This document shows, one piece after another, positions 1 to 9,700 of a DNA stretch of 64,000 nt (positions within the stretch are counted from its first letter, which is position 1; every line of letters starts with the position of its first letter). Source of the stretch: Croceicoccus naphthovorans (lineage in GTDB: Bacteria; Pseudomonadota; Alphaproteobacteria; Sphingomonadales; Sphingomonadaceae); assembly GCF_001028705.1 (NCBI RefSeq), contig NZ_CP011771.1, positions 62,001-126,000 of the forward strand. Direction: 5' to 3'. The notes beneath the pieces are model-generated. The model searched no databases and was not told the origin of the DNA. It saw only the letters and a list, made by a program, of their open reading frames with translations. A program made the translations under genes and the position numbers.

Positions 1-455
1 TCGGGCGCGAGTTCGAGGGCATTCAGCGCCACGGCAGAACCGAAGCTGTGAGCGACCACGATCGGCTTACGGGCATGACCGAACAAACCGAGCGCCTCGG
101 CGACCCCGATCATCTCGTGTCCGCGCGCCGTCATGTCGCAGTCGGGGCGCGGGTCGCTGTCGCCCATCCCGGACAGGTCATAGGCCACCAGGTGGTAATC
201 GCCCGCAAGAAACGGCGCAATGAAGGCGAAGCAGCGCGCGTGCGACAGGAATCCGTGGGTCATCAGCACCGGCGGCGCGCCCGGATTGCCCCAGCGGAAG
301 TAATGCATCCGCACCCCGTCGACCGTGACGAAACCTTCCTCGCGCGGAACAGCCAGGGCCTCGGCAAACCAGCCTGGCAGAACCGACGGGTCGGGCGCCC
401 ATTCAGGGACAATATCGGATGCAGCCGATTCCATGAGTTGCAATTCCCCGTTCAT
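1..455 (-). CDS. Alpha/beta hydrolase, N-terminal part (runs off the window)
   Basis: The visible 151 residues are the N-terminal half of an alpha/beta hydrolase. HGF at about residues 67-69 gives the oxyanion-hole region, a DLSGMGDSD strand-turn follows at about 93-101, and the nucleophile elbow AHSFG places the serine near residue 137; the first glycine of the classical GxSxG is alanine. The ATG overlaps the stop of the upstream Baeyer-Villiger monooxygenase as ATGA, so the two are translationally coupled. A reasonable inference is that it hydrolyses the ester or lactone made by that monooxygenase. The acid and histidine of the triad lie beyond the left edge. Confidence 0.85.
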   Translation of the reverse strand, partial: MNGELQLMESAASDIVPEWAPDPSVLPGWFAEALAVPREEGFVTVDGVRMHYFRWGNPGAPPVLMTHGFLSHARCFAFIAPFLAGDYHLVAYDLSGMGDSDPRPDCDMTARGHEMIGVAEALGLFGHARKPIVVAHSFGSAVALNALELAP

Positions 456-2059
456 GCCAGCGTGAAGCCCCGGTATCCGTTCGCCGCCACGTCGCTTATG
501 ATGTTCGAGTAACCCACCACGCTCGGGTAGTTTATCAGCTGCCGCGGCTTGCCTGGAATGTTGTCGCCCATGTACCAGGACTTGGCCCGGGGAAAGAGCG
601 TCATGGCCCCGATCGCGGCAACGCTTGCGGTCCATTCGCGCTCCGCTTCGGCTTCCGCTTCAAATCGCGTCAGACCGTTGTCGCACAGCTTCACCAGGAA
701 GTCCCGCAGCCAGTCGCCCTGGATTTCCGCCGCGGTCGGACCGTTGGAAAAGCCCGAGGGACTGAGCGGTCCGTACAGGTAGGCCAGGTTGGGAAAGCCG
801 TGGACGGCGGAGCCAAGATAGGCAGCCACCCCATCGCCCCAGGCATCTGCCAGGCTGCGATCGTCCCGGCCCCTGATCTCCATTTGCGTCAACCCGCCGC
901 TCCCGGCATCGAATCCGGTGGCGAACACGATCAGGTCGCATTCGATGAGGCCCTGTGCTGTGAGGATGCCCTCGGGCACGATGCCTTCGATGGGAGCCTG
1001 CTTGAGATCGACGAGCGAAACATTCCGCTGCGAGAAGATCTCGTAATAGTTCTGCTCTAGCGAAGGCCGCTTGGTCCCGAAGGGATGCGGCGGCTCGCTC
1101 GGCGCAAGGGACTCGTGTAAAGCCGGATCAGCAATCCGCGCCCGGGTCTTGTCGCGCCAGAAATCGTAGGCGTGACGGTTGGCCCGTTCGTCGGTCAGCA
1201 GATCGGCGAAATTGGCATACCAGAAACGCAAACCACCGGCCTGCCATTGCCTTTCGAACAGGTTTCGGCGTGTTTCCTCATCGACTGCGAGCGCGGAGGC
1301 TTCGACGCTGCCCACATCAAAGCCGCCGCTAGTTAACCGGCGGGCGTCAAAGATCGCCTCGTAATCGGCTTTCTCCCGCTCCTGCTGTTCCGCCGTCAGC
1401 ACTTTCTGCCGCATCGGCAGAGCGAGGATCGGGGTGCGTTGCAGCACGGTGAGATGCGCTGCCTCGGCTGCCGCTTCCTGCGCCACCTGGACTCCGCTGG
1501 CTCCGGTGCCGATGATTGCCACCTTGCGCCCGGCCATGGACAACCCCTCCTGCGGCCAGTGACCCGTGTGATGCCATTCGCCGGCAAAGGTTTCCAGTCC
1601 GGCGAGTTTGGGCACATGGGCTTTGGCGGCAAAGCCAAGACAGGGCAACAGATAGCGCGCCGTGATCGTTTCGCCCGAGCCGGTCGTGACCCGCCACTTG
1701 CGCCCGCCTTCTTCCCACGCCGCGCCTGTCATTCGGGTTCCCATTGTCATGTGGGGCCAAAGCGAAAGACGATCGCAGACATGGCGGAAATAGGCGCGCA
1801 ACTCGCGCCATCCGGGATAGCGTTCGCGCCAGGTCCAGTCGCGCCACAGTTCGGGCAGCGACAATTCGTACAGCGGAACCTGCGAATCGACCCGCGCGCC
1901 CGGATAGCAATTCCAGTACCAGATGCCGCCCGGAGCTTCGGCTGCATCGATCAGCCTGGCGTCGATGCCTGCCTCGCGCAGGCGGTGGAGCAGATATATC
2001 CCGCTGAACCCGGCGCCGACGATCAGCGCTTCGCAATCATCACTAGGCGTGCCGTTCAC
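452..2059 (-). CDS. Flavin-binding Baeyer-Villiger monooxygenase
   Basis: This 535-residue protein has the class B flavoprotein monooxygenase layout: an FAD Rossmann motif GAGFSG at about residues 15-20, the Baeyer-Villiger fingerprint FxGxxxHxxxWP at about 158-169 (FAGEWHHTGHWP), and an NADPH motif GTGASG at about 184-189. Members insert oxygen next to a ketone to give an ester or lactone. Translation most likely starts at a GTG that overlaps the stop of the upstream acyl-CoA synthetase (GTGA); the sequence further upstream in this frame is not protein-like. Length is close to cyclohexanone- and steroid-type enzymes. Substrate unknown; the adjacent hydrolase suggests lactone or ester opening. 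Confidence 0.9.
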   Translation of the reverse strand: MNGTPSDDCEALIVGAGFSGIYLLHRLREAGIDARLIDAAEAPGGIWYWNCYPGARVDSQVPLYELSLPELWRDWTWRERYPGWRELRAYFRHVCDRLSLWPHMTMGTRMTGAAWEEGGRKWRVTTGSGETITARYLLPCLGFAAKAHVPKLAGLETFAGEWHHTGHWPQEGLSMAGRKVAIIGTGASGVQVAQEAAAEAAHLTVLQRTPILALPMRQKVLTAEQQEREKADYEAIFDARRLTSGGFDVGSVEASALAVDEETRRNLFERQWQAGGLRFWYANFADLLTDERANRHAYDFWRDKTRARIADPALHESLAPSEPPHPFGTKRPSLEQNYYEIFSQRNVSLVDLKQAPIEGIVPEGILTAQGLIECDLIVFATGFDAGSGGLTQMEIRGRDDRSLADAWGDGVAAYLGSAVHGFPNLAYLYGPLSPSGFSNGPTAAEIQGDWLRDFLVKLCDNGLTRFEAEAEAEREWTASVAAIGAMTLFPRAKSWYMGDNIPGKPRQLINYPSVVGYSNIISDVAANGYRGFTLA

Positions 2060-3669
2060 CTCGCCGCGCCCTGGTTGATGGCGAAGTCCCTGACGGCGGC
2101 ATAGTCGGCCTTGCCGTTCGATGCGCGCAGTGCGATGCTGGCCAGATAGACCGCCTTCGGAGTCTTGTATCCGGCCAGTTGCTGGCGGACATGGGCCTTG
2201 AGGGTGGCCTCGTCGAAGTCGGCGCCGCCTTCCAGGATCACGACGCCGGTCACGGCTTGGCCCCATTTCTCGTCGGGTACGCCAACCACCAGGGCATCGG
2301 CTACCGACGGATGGGTCTTGAGCGCCTCCTCGACTTCTTCGGGATAGACCTTTTCCCCGGCGGTGTTGATGCAGACGCTGCCCCGCCCCAGCAGGGTCAG
2401 GCTGCCATCGGCCTCCACCTGGCACCAATCGCCGGGGATCGAGTAGCGCACACCAGCAATGGTCCGGAACGTCTTCGCGGACTTTTCGGGGTCCTTGTAA
2501 TAGCCCACCGGAATGGCGCCTTTGCGGGCAATGAATCCGGGGACTCCACTGCCAGCTATCACCTTGGCGTCGTTTTCGTCGAACACGTCGCAATGCTCGC
2601 CGATCACGAATTTCGCGGTCTGGACGGAACCCAGCGCAGTTGTCACCGAAAGGCCATAGCCGAGCCCCTCGGATGCACCGAAGGCATCCATCAGCGCGAC
2701 TTGGCGAATGTGCCGAACCAGCCCTTCCTTGACCTCGCGGCTCCACATGACGCCAGAAGAGACGATCGAGATCAGGCTCGAAGTATCGTAGCGCCCTGGA
2801 TCCTTGTCGAGCGCGGCGAGCATCGGCTTGGCGAAGGCATCGCCGACAATCGCGACCGACTGCACGCGGTGCTTTTCGACCGCATGCCACAACTCTTCGG
2901 CATCGAACGACGGGCTGTCGAGCGTGACGATGCAGCCGCCGGTCATCATGGTGCCCAGGGCGGAAAGCAGTCCGGTGCCATGCATCATCGGGCAGGCCGG
3001 AAGGAACACCCGGCCCGGCCCTTCGGCGGCCAGCATTGAGACGGCTTCGGCCATGTCCCGCGGCGCCGGACCAAGCAGGCTGGCGGAATCGAGTTGCGCC
3101 TGGCGCAGGTCATGATGGCGCCACATCACCCCCTTGGGCATGCCGGTGGTACCGCCAGTATAGATGAACAGCAAATCGTCGGGCGAGCGGGCTATGCCCA
3201 GCGGCGAACCATCGCCTTGTGTCGCCAGCGCCTCATAGGGTTCGGCAAATGGCGCGATTGCCGCCGGATCCCCGATTTCGACAAAGATCCGGACCTTGCC
3301 GAGCCGTTCTTTCAACTCGTCGATGCATTCGCGGAATTCGCTGCTGTAAACGATCACTTCGGCATCGGAATCGTCGAAGATGTAATGGACCTCGTCCGGC
3401 TTGTAGCGGTAGTTGATATTGACGTGGGTCAGCCGGGCCTTGAAGCAGGCGGCCATCGCCTCGCCATATTCGGGCCGGTTGCGCATGTAGAAGGCAACCT
3501 TGGCCCCAGGCTCGATCCCCCGGTCGCGCAACGCGCGGGCCATTTTGTTGGACCTCTCGCCCATTTCCGGCCAGGTGATACGCCGATCGCCGTGGATCAA
3601 TGCCGGGGCATCGGGCGGGAGCACCGGTTCGATGGCATCCAGAATATCGCCGAAATTCCACTCGGTCAT
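2056..3669 (-). CDS. Acyl-CoA synthetase (AMP-binding, FadD-like)
   Basis: This 537-residue protein belongs to the ANL adenylating superfamily. The phosphate-binding loop YTGGTTGMPKG lies at about residues 170-180, and the C-terminal catalytic lysine is in SNGKADY near residue 519. It would activate a carboxylic acid to its CoA thioester via an acyl-adenylate in the cytoplasm. It sits in the middle of the operon, 21 bp after the acyl-CoA dehydrogenase pair and overlapping the Baeyer-Villiger gene. The neighbours imply the acid enters a beta-oxidation-like sequence. Specificity cannot be read from the sequence. Confidence 0.92.
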   Translation of the reverse strand: MTEWNFGDILDAIEPVLPPDAPALIHGDRRITWPEMGERSNKMARALRDRGIEPGAKVAFYMRNRPEYGEAMAACFKARLTHVNINYRYKPDEVHYIFDDSDAEVIVYSSEFRECIDELKERLGKVRIFVEIGDPAAIAPFAEPYEALATQGDGSPLGIARSPDDLLFIYTGGTTGMPKGVMWRHHDLRQAQLDSASLLGPAPRDMAEAVSMLAAEGPGRVFLPACPMMHGTGLLSALGTMMTGGCIVTLDSPSFDAEELWHAVEKHRVQSVAIVGDAFAKPMLAALDKDPGRYDTSSLISIVSSGVMWSREVKEGLVRHIRQVALMDAFGASEGLGYGLSVTTALGSVQTAKFVIGEHCDVFDENDAKVIAGSGVPGFIARKGAIPVGYYKDPEKSAKTFRTIAGVRYSIPGDWCQVEADGSLTLLGRGSVCINTAGEKVYPEEVEEALKTHPSVADALVVGVPDEKWGQAVTGVVILEGGADFDEATLKAHVRQQLAGYKTPKAVYLASIALRASNGKADYAAVRDFAINQGAAR

Positions 3670-3690
3670 GGTCTTCTCTCCCGGTTGGCC

Positions 3691-4785
3691 CTACTGTGTC
3701 GTCGCTGTCAATCCCTGCAGTTGCGCCGCTTCATCCCTGACCCGCTCCGGTCCTCCCAGGACCTGACGGTCGAACCCGATCCGCTTGAACCAGAAATGCA
3801 GGCCCAGCAGGTCGGTAAAGCCCATGCCGCCGTGCACCTCGGTCGCGGTTCGCGCCACGAAACGGTGGACTTCGCCGGTGTGCGACTTGGCGTGGCAGGC
3901 CATCAGCGCCGCCTCGCCAGGGGCGGCGTCGAACGCGTGCGCGGCATACCACACCAGCGCCCGGCATGGCTCGTGCCGTGCGGCCATTTCCGCGCACATG
4001 TGCTTGACCGCCTGGAAGCTGCCGATGACCCGCCCGAACTGTTCGCGCTCCCCGGCATAGGCCACCGCCTTTTCGATCATCGCCTCTCCCGCGCCCAGGC
4101 TGTCCGCGGCAAGCAGGATCCGTCCGGCGTCGCGCAGCCGCCGCGCTGCGACGCCGCCGTCGCCGGCGAGCGGTTCGGCCGCCGCGCCGCTCAACCGCAG
4201 CTCGCCGACGCTGCGGGTGGCGTCGATCGTGTGCAAGGCAATCCGCTCGACTCCGTTCGCAGCGGCGTCAAGCAGATGCAGCCGCCCCGATTCGTCGGCC
4301 ACAATGAAATGGTCCGCGTCGGCAAAATCGAGTGCGAAGAGCGCGGTGCCGGTCAGCCCGGCGGATTCGGCGCGGACCTTCGCGCCGTCGCGCTCCTCGA
4401 CGATACCGGCGATGGCGACGCCGAACCGCACTTCGCCGGTCGCAATCCGGGGCAGCCATTGGGCCTGCTGCGCGGGCGATCCGGCCAGCACCAGCGCCAA
4501 GGGGGCGAGTACGCTCCGGGCCAGGAACGGGGCCGGCGCCACTGCCCGTCCGAGCTGTTCGGCAACCACCGCCGCATCGAGCAGGGTCATCCCCAGGCCG
4601 CCTTGCGCTTCGGGTACCATTAGCCCGGTCAGGCCGATGTCAGCAAGAGCGGCCATGACCCGATCGCTGGCCGCGCTGCCCGAATCCGCGCAGGCACGGA
4701 CGTGATCGAGCGGGCAGGTTTCTGCAAGGCAGCGCCCGACTGTTTCGCGGAGCATTTCCTGTTCGGGGGAAAGACCGAAATCCAT
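3691..4785 (-). CDS. Acyl-CoA dehydrogenase (second of a pair)
   Basis: A 364-residue acyl-CoA dehydrogenase-family flavoprotein starting MDFGLSPEQEML, shorter than the usual 380-400. It has the N-terminal helical domain, a middle beta domain and the C-terminal FAD-contacting region with MHGGMG-like EVHGGMGFT. The ATG overlaps the stop of the preceding, longer dehydrogenase by one base (TGATG). Adjacent divergent dehydrogenases of this kind, for example FadE28/FadE29 (ChsE1/ChsE2) of actinobacterial cholesterol side-chain degradation, form obligate heterotetramers. By analogy this subunit may form an alpha2beta2 enzyme with its neighbour, which is inference. It would introduce a trans-2 double bond into an acyl-CoA. 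Confidence 0.9.
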   Translation of the reverse strand: MDFGLSPEQEMLRETVGRCLAETCPLDHVRACADSGSAASDRVMAALADIGLTGLMVPEAQGGLGMTLLDAAVVAEQLGRAVAPAPFLARSVLAPLALVLAGSPAQQAQWLPRIATGEVRFGVAIAGIVEERDGAKVRAESAGLTGTALFALDFADADHFIVADESGRLHLLDAAANGVERIALHTIDATRSVGELRLSGAAAEPLAGDGGVAARRLRDAGRILLAADSLGAGEAMIEKAVAYAGEREQFGRVIGSFQAVKHMCAEMAARHEPCRALVWYAAHAFDAAPGEAALMACHAKSHTGEVHRFVARTATEVHGGMGFTDLLGLHFWFKRIGFDRQVLGGPERVRDEAAQLQGLTATTQ

Positions 4786-6008
4786 CAGGCGACTTCCTTC
4801 CTGCCGGATGAGGCTTCTTGCGCCAGGCGCGGCTCGCGCGGCATATTCAGCCCGCGTTCGGCAATGATGTTCTTCTGGATCTGCGCGGTGCCGCCGCCAA
4901 TGATGAGACCCAGCTGGAACATGTAGTTCCATTGCCAGGTGCCGCCTTCGCGCTGGCGCGGGCTATCCGCATAGAGGATGCCCATTTCACCCATCGTGTC
5001 GATCGCCAGGGCTGAGATCTGGTGCGCCAGTTCGCAGCTCTGGAGTTTGACGATCAGTTTGGCCATGCCGCCCGGCTCGCCCTTGATCTGGCCGGAAAGC
5101 ACCCGCATCCCGTTGTATTTCATCGCCGCGACTTCGGCCTGGAGGGCGATCAGTCGGTCGCGCAGCACCGGATTGTCGATCGCGCGGGCCGATCCTACCT
5201 GCTCCTCCTGCATCAGTCGGATCAGCGCCAGCAACCGGTTTTCCAAGGCATCGGGATCGCCCAGCATGCCGCGCTCATGACCGAGCGTCGCATTGGCGAC
5301 GAACCAGCCCTGGCCGCGCAGGCCGACGATCTGATCGACCGGCACCCGCACGTCGGTGAAGAACGTCTCGTTGAATTCGGCGTGCCCGGTCATCGTCTTG
5401 AGCGGGCAGACCTCGATCCCCGGCAGGTCCATCGGAAAGATCAGATAGGAGATGCCTGCGTGCTTTGGCGCTTCGGACTCGGTTCGCACCAGGCAGAAGA
5501 TCATGTCGGCCTGGCGCGCGGTGCTGGTCCAGATCTTCTGGCCGTTGATCACGAAATGCACGTTTTCCTCGCGGGCGCTGGTGCGCAGACTGGCCAGATC
5601 CGAACCGGCACCGGGTTCGGAGTAGCCCTGGCACCAGACCACTTCGCCGCGCAGCGTCGGTTCGATCCAACGGCGCTTCTGCTCTTCGGTGCCAAGTTCG
5701 AGCAGGGTTGGAACCAGCATCGAGATGCCTTGGTTCGACAGTCCGCCCGGCACACCCGCACGGGCGAATTCCTCGGCGATGATCCGCGCCTTGAGGATGT
5801 CTGGTTCGGCGCCGTAGCCGCCATATTCGCGCGGAATGGTCCGCGCGGTATAACCATGTTCCAGCAGCAGGTTCTGCCAGGCGACCGCCTCGGCCGAAGG
5901 CCGCGCTGCGCGGTTCGCCGAGTCCGGCGCAAGCTGCCCGTTGCGGTCCAGGAAATCCCGCACTTCGGCGCGGAAGCGCTCGTATTCGGGGCCATAGTCA
6001 AGGTTCAT
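4785..6008 (-). CDS. Acyl-CoA dehydrogenase (first of a pair)
   Basis: A 407-residue acyl-CoA dehydrogenase. The YSEPGAGSDLA segment near residue 130 and NGQKIWTS near residue 155 are the characteristic flavin and substrate-contacting stretches. Start chosen at [12 protein letters not shown], because its ATG overlaps the stop of the DUF35 gene (ATGA); the stop in turn overlaps the start of the second dehydrogenase. Electrons would leave through ETF. Its close coupling with a shorter paralogue supports a heteromeric enzyme, as known for steroid side-chain dehydrogenases. The acyl group is unknown. Confidence 0.92.
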   Translation of the reverse strand: MNLDYGPEYERFRAEVRDFLDRNGQLAPDSANRAARPSAEAVAWQNLLLEHGYTARTIPREYGGYGAEPDILKARIIAEEFARAGVPGGLSNQGISMLVPTLLELGTEEQKRRWIEPTLRGEVVWCQGYSEPGAGSDLASLRTSAREENVHFVINGQKIWTSTARQADMIFCLVRTESEAPKHAGISYLIFPMDLPGIEVCPLKTMTGHAEFNETFFTDVRVPVDQIVGLRGQGWFVANATLGHERGMLGDPDALENRLLALIRLMQEEQVGSARAIDNPVLRDRLIALQAEVAAMKYNGMRVLSGQIKGEPGGMAKLIVKLQSCELAHQISALAIDTMGEMGILYADSPRQREGGTWQWNYMFQLGLIIGGGTAQIQKNIIAERGLNMPREPRLAQEASSGRKEVA

Positions 6009-6481
6009 GGCCTGCGCCCTCCTTTCGCCGCCGGGCGGAACACTGGCAGCTGGAAATCGTCGCCCAGGGGCTCGAAGGCCAGTTCGACTGGCATGTCGAT
6101 TTCGACCTTGTCCCGGGCGCAGTCGATCAGCCGGCTTGCCATGCGGACCCCCTCCGCCAGCTCGACGACAACCGCGATGAACGGAATCTCGTCGGTAAAC
6201 GCGGGATGCAGCGCCTGGTGCGTGATGGTCCACGAAAACAGCGTGCCCGTGCCCGAGCTGGGCTGCCAGGCGAATTCGGGCGAGCCGCAACGCGCGCACA
6301 TGTAACGCGGCAAGTGGCGCCAGGTGCCGCAGGAGCTACAGCGCTGGAAATGCAATCGGCCATCCTGGCAGCGCTGCCAGAATTCCTGCTCGATCGGGTC
6401 CTGCGGGCGCGGACGCGGCTTGGCCGGCCGGACCTGTGCTTCGGGCCGCTGCTTGGGAGGAAGGTCGGCGTTGTCGCTCAT
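6005..6481 (-). CDS. Zn-ribbon / OB-fold DUF35 protein, thiolase partner
   Basis: A 158-residue protein with an N-terminal helical segment, a rubredoxin-like zinc ribbon (two CxxC pairs about 10 residues apart, CSSC and CARC, near residues 50-67) and a C-terminal OB fold. This is the DUF35 architecture. DUF35 proteins bind acyl-CoA and pair with thiolase-superfamily enzymes, including the Ltp2 retro-aldolase of steroid side-chain degradation. Both boundaries are ATGA overlaps, so it is coupled to the thiolase-fold gene upstream and the dehydrogenases downstream. It is probably an essential subunit of the thiolase-fold enzyme rather than a catalyst itself. Confidence 0.88.
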   Translation of the reverse strand: MSDNADLPPKQRPEAQVRPAKPRPRPQDPIEQEFWQRCQDGRLHFQRCSSCGTWRHLPRYMCARCGSPEFAWQPSSGTGTLFSWTITHQALHPAFTDEIPFIAVVVELAEGVRMASRLIDCARDKVEIDMPVELAFEPLGDDFQLPVFRPAAKGGRRP

Positions 6482-7653
6482 GCAAATCTCCGCAGGATGG
6501 CGATACTGCCATCGCCCAGATCGCCCCAGCCGGTGACCAAGCCGGTCCGGGCGTTTTCGACCTGCCGGTCGCCGCAATCGTGGCGCAGCTGCCGGACCGC
6601 CTCGACAACATGGTTGAGGCCCCAGACATGCGCCTCGCTGAGCAGTCCGCCATGAGTGTTGAGCGGAAAGCGCCCGCCGAGCTCGATCTGGCCGTCGCGG
6701 ACGAAATCGAGCTGCGCGCCCGGCTCGCAGTATCCCAGCGCTTCCAGCTGCACCAGGACGACATAGGTGAAGCAATCGTAGATCTGGAGAAAGTCCATAT
6801 CCTCGCGGGTCACTCCGGCCATCTCGAAGGCTTTGGGGGCAGCGTAGGAAAGCCCGATCTTGAACGGATCAGGACGCGAGGGAATATCGTCGGCCGGATA
6901 GGGGTGTCCTTCCGCCGCCCCGGCAATCGTCACCGGCACGTGGGGCATGTCACGGGCGCGGTCGATCCGGGAAACCACCACCGCGCAGGCTCCGTCGGTT
7001 TCAAGGCAACAGTCGTAAAGCCGGAACGGTTCCGATATCCAGCGCGATGACGCGTAAGTATCCCAATCGAGCGGGCGGCCATGGGTGAAGGCCTTGGGGT
7101 TGAGCTGGGCATGCTTGCGACAGGCCAGCGCCACCGCGCCCATCGCTTCTTCGCCAACCCCGAAAAGCCGCGAGTGCCGGGTCGCCAACCAGGCATACAT
7201 CTGCACCGGCAGAAATACGCCATAGGGAATGTAATAGCCCTGGATCGTATTGGTCAGCGTGGTCATGTTCATCGACCGGGTCGGCGGCGCGCCGGGCTTG
7301 GGGCGCAGCGCGGAAAACCCGTTCCAGCCAAGCGTCACAAGAACATGATCGCACAGGCCCGCCGCGATCGCCATGGCCGCGTTCTGCAGCGCTGTCGTCG
7401 GACTCGCGCCGCCCATGTGAACCGTCGCGGCATAGCGCAGTACGTCGATTCCCAGGTTGGCGGCCAGTTCCTCGGAGGTCGTGTAGATCGGCGGCGGAAC
7501 CATGCCGTCGATGTCGCCCGGCTTGAGCCCCGCGTCGGCGATCGCCCGGCGCGAGGCTTCGAGCATCATGTCGACCGCACTTCGCTCGGTGCCCTTGACG
7601 AAATCGGTCTCGCCGATACCAGTGATCGCGGCCTTGTCGGAAAATCCGGTCAC
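6478..7653 (-). CDS. Thiolase-superfamily protein of the lipid-transfer / Ltp2 aldolase type
   Basis: A 391-residue thiolase fold starting at GTG ([12 protein letters not shown]), preceded by a GGGGCGAGG ribosome-binding sequence and 14 bp after the upstream stop. The position of the usual nucleophilic cysteine reads [10 protein letters not shown] (about residues 80-89), so the cysteine is absent. YDCF at about 292-295 and NTHGG at about 332-336 are present. Loss of the cysteine, the YDCF tyrosine and the DUF35 partner are features of Ltp2-like retro-aldolases, which cleave a beta-hydroxyacyl-CoA side chain without thiolysis. A thiolase role is therefore unlikely; an aldol cleavage or related C-C cleavage is inferred. 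Confidence 0.85.
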   Translation of the reverse strand: MTGFSDKAAITGIGETDFVKGTERSAVDMMLEASRRAIADAGLKPGDIDGMVPPPIYTTSEELAANLGIDVLRYAATVHMGGASPTTALQNAAMAIAAGLCDHVLVTLGWNGFSALRPKPGAPPTRSMNMTTLTNTIQGYYIPYGVFLPVQMYAWLATRHSRLFGVGEEAMGAVALACRKHAQLNPKAFTHGRPLDWDTYASSRWISEPFRLYDCCLETDGACAVVVSRIDRARDMPHVPVTIAGAAEGHPYPADDIPSRPDPFKIGLSYAAPKAFEMAGVTREDMDFLQIYDCFTYVVLVQLEALGYCEPGAQLDFVRDGQIELGGRFPLNTHGGLLSEAHVWGLNHVVEAVRQLRHDCGDRQVENARTGLVTGWGDLGDGSIAILRRFA

Positions 7654-7667
7654 GAGCCTCGCCCCGA

Positions 7668-8807
7668 TCAGCGAAAACGGCTGGCCAGCGCGAGCGCGCT
7701 TTCGGCATCGGCAACGAGATCCGCCAGGACTGCGGCAGCGGGACGCACGGCATGGATCAGACCAATGCCCTGTCCGGCAAAGCCGGGCAGGATATCCTTG
7801 CGCTTGGCCTCGATGCCGGCTGCCATGACCGGACCGGCGATCATCGACTGGTACGGCATCGGCAAGGGCTCCTTGCCGGCTGCGACCCAGGCGTCGGCCC
7901 ACTTGTTGCGGATCATCCGCGCGGGCTTGCCGGTGATCGACCGGCTGACCACGGTATCGGCATCGCCGCCCTCAACGATTGCCTCTTTCTGGAAATCCTC
8001 GATCCCCGCCTCTTCGGTGGCCAGGAACGCCGTGCCGACCCACGCGCCTTCGGCGCCGAGCATGAACGCAGCGGCCACACCGCGCCCGTCGGAAATGCCG
8101 CCCGCGCCCAGAACTGGCACGCGGTCGCCCACTGAATCGACCACCTGCGGGATCAGCGAAATTGTCCCGATCGGCGAATTGTGCCCGCCGCCGTCGTGGC
8201 CCTGGGCGACGATCATGTCGATCCCGCTTTCGACCACCTGCCGCGCGTGCTGGACCTTGCCGACCACCGCCATGACGACCGTTCCATTGGCGTGGAGCCT
8301 GTCCATCCACGGACCGGGGTTGCCAAGGCCTGCGGCATAGACCGGGACCTTTTCCTCGATCACCACTTCCATCTGGGCTTCGAAGAACTCTTTCGAGAAC
8401 AGTGGCGGCCCGCCCTCGGCATCGCGCCCGCCGATCGCCCGCCGTACCGCCTCGCCATCGGCACTGGCCAATCCTTCGCTGGCCATGAAATCTGCGGCAA
8501 ACTGGCGGTATTCGGCCGCCAGCGCCATCGGATCGGCGGGTGCTGCGCCGCTCTGCGGGGGCTTGCCCCGGCGTACCGAGGCCGGCAGCAGGGTATCGAC
8601 CCCGAAGGGCTTGTCGGTCAGTTTTCGGGTCTGGCGAATCCAGTCTCGCAGACGCTCGGGCGCGCAGGCTGCTGCACCCAGAACGCCAAGCCCGCCAGCA
8701 TTCGAAACCGCGGCCGCCAGCGCCGGCACGCTGGCCCCGCCCATCCCGGCGAGGACAATCGGGTATTCGATCTTCAGCATTTGGCAGATGCGGCTGTTCA
8801 GGGCCAT
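7668..8807 (-). CDS. Nitronate monooxygenase-family FMN protein
   Basis: A 379-residue TIM-barrel flavoprotein of the nitronate monooxygenase / 2-nitropropane dioxygenase family. The N-terminal [11 protein letters not shown], the central [10 protein letters not shown] carrying the conserved histidine, and the phosphate-binding [14 protein letters not shown] segment are all visible. Members oxidise nitronates, but many in catabolic operons have unassigned or enoyl-CoA-reductase-like functions. It is the first enzyme gene of the operon, 14 bp after the GntR gene. No evidence here points to a nitro substrate, so the molecular function is uncertain although the family is clear. Confidence 0.88.
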   Translation of the reverse strand: MALNSRICQMLKIEYPIVLAGMGGASVPALAAAVSNAGGLGVLGAAACAPERLRDWIRQTRKLTDKPFGVDTLLPASVRRGKPPQSGAAPADPMALAAEYRQFAADFMASEGLASADGEAVRRAIGGRDAEGGPPLFSKEFFEAQMEVVIEEKVPVYAAGLGNPGPWMDRLHANGTVVMAVVGKVQHARQVVESGIDMIVAQGHDGGGHNSPIGTISLIPQVVDSVGDRVPVLGAGGISDGRGVAAAFMLGAEGAWVGTAFLATEEAGIEDFQKEAIVEGGDADTVVSRSITGKPARMIRNKWADAWVAAGKEPLPMPYQSMIAGPVMAAGIEAKRKDILPGFAGQGIGLIHAVRPAAAVLADLVADAESALALASRFR

Positions 8808-8821
8808 CGTTTCTCTCCCTT

Positions 8822-9607
8822 TCAGGTTTCCCGGTTTGCGTTCCCCCAGCGGACCTTTTGGGCGAGCAGTTCGGGACTGCGTTCGGCCAGGTATTGGGTC
8901 GATCCAGCAATCAGCCGGTCCATCTGGCGCCGCGCGCCGGCCACGTCACGCATCCGCACGGCATGAAGCACACGCCCCAGGCACCGCAACTGGGTGTCGC
9001 GCTCCTGGGCCGAATAGCCCAGGCCCACCGACATGCTGCGGGTCAGTAGGTGCAGCGCGGAAATCAGCAGGCCAAAGGTCGGGTTCCCGCTGGCCCAGCC
9101 CAGCAGGTCGTGAAATCGCCGGTTGGTTTCTTCGAATTGCGGACTTTCGCGTTCGCGCTCGAGCTGCGCCAGGCAACCCTCGAGCGCGGCAAGATCTGCG
9201 GCGGTGGCCATTTGCGCGGCCCTTGCCGCTACTGTCGGGGCAATCGCTTCGCGCAATTCGAGCAGCGCCTGGAGGTCCGCATCCATGAATTGCAGGATCA
9301 GCGCCATCGAGCTGGCGAAATCGGCGGTCTGGGGCCGGGCGACGACCGGTCCACCACCCCGACCCTTGGTGAGATGGATCACGCCTTGCAGTTCGAGAAA
9401 ACGCAGTGCTTCGCGCAGCGTCGCGCGCGCCACGTCGTAGCGCGCCAGCATGGCATCCTCGTGAAGCAGCCGGTCGCCCGGTCCTCGGGCGTTGCTCTCG
9501 ATATCCTCCACAATCTCGCGCGCCAGCACCAAGGCGCGCTTGGCCTTGGCCCGGCCCAAGCTTGCGGCAGCGGACGGATGGCGAGGGGAGGCGTGATCTG
9601 AGCGCAT
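8822..9607 (-). CDS. GntR/FadR-family transcriptional regulator
   Basis: A 261-residue GntR regulator. The winged helix-turn-helix covers about residues 30-90 (VARATLREALRFLELQGVI is the recognition region) and a FadR-type FCD effector domain follows, with the metal/ligand histidines in the RRFHDLL and later helices. Start taken at MRSDHASPR, because an earlier in-frame start would place the 9611-9634 palindrome inside the coding region. It is the first gene of the minus operon and diverges from the P450, so it probably represses both its own operon and the P450 unit and responds to an acyl-CoA or acid intermediate. Confidence 0.9.
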   Translation of the reverse strand: MRSDHASPRHPSAAASLGRAKAKRALVLAREIVEDIESNARGPGDRLLHEDAMLARYDVARATLREALRFLELQGVIHLTKGRGGGPVVARPQTADFASSMALILQFMDADLQALLELREAIAPTVAARAAQMATAADLAALEGCLAQLERERESPQFEETNRRFHDLLGWASGNPTFGLLISALHLLTRSMSVGLGYSAQERDTQLRCLGRVLHAVRMRDVAGARRQMDRLIAGSTQYLAERSPELLAQKVRWGNANRET

Positions 9608-9610
9608 GAT

Positions 9611-9634
9611 ATTCTGATAAGAATTTATCAGAAT
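9611..9634. promoter_or_regulatory. Palindromic operator candidate for the GntR regulator
   Basis: A perfect inverted repeat, ATTCTGATAA / TTATCAGAAT, with a 4-base GAAT spacer, lies 3 bp upstream of the GntR start codon. Symmetry, size and position fit a FadR/GntR operator controlling the divergent promoters. Confidence 0.7.
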
Positions 9635-9700
9635 TCTGTCAATCACCACGCATGAGATCGCTCATACTGGGAACCTTGCATGTTAATCTGATCCTATTTA

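Noticed and set aside
3094-6305. Long plus-strand frames opposite the acyl-CoA dehydrogenases
   Set aside because: They lack domains and sit opposite well-supported genes; they are composition artefacts.
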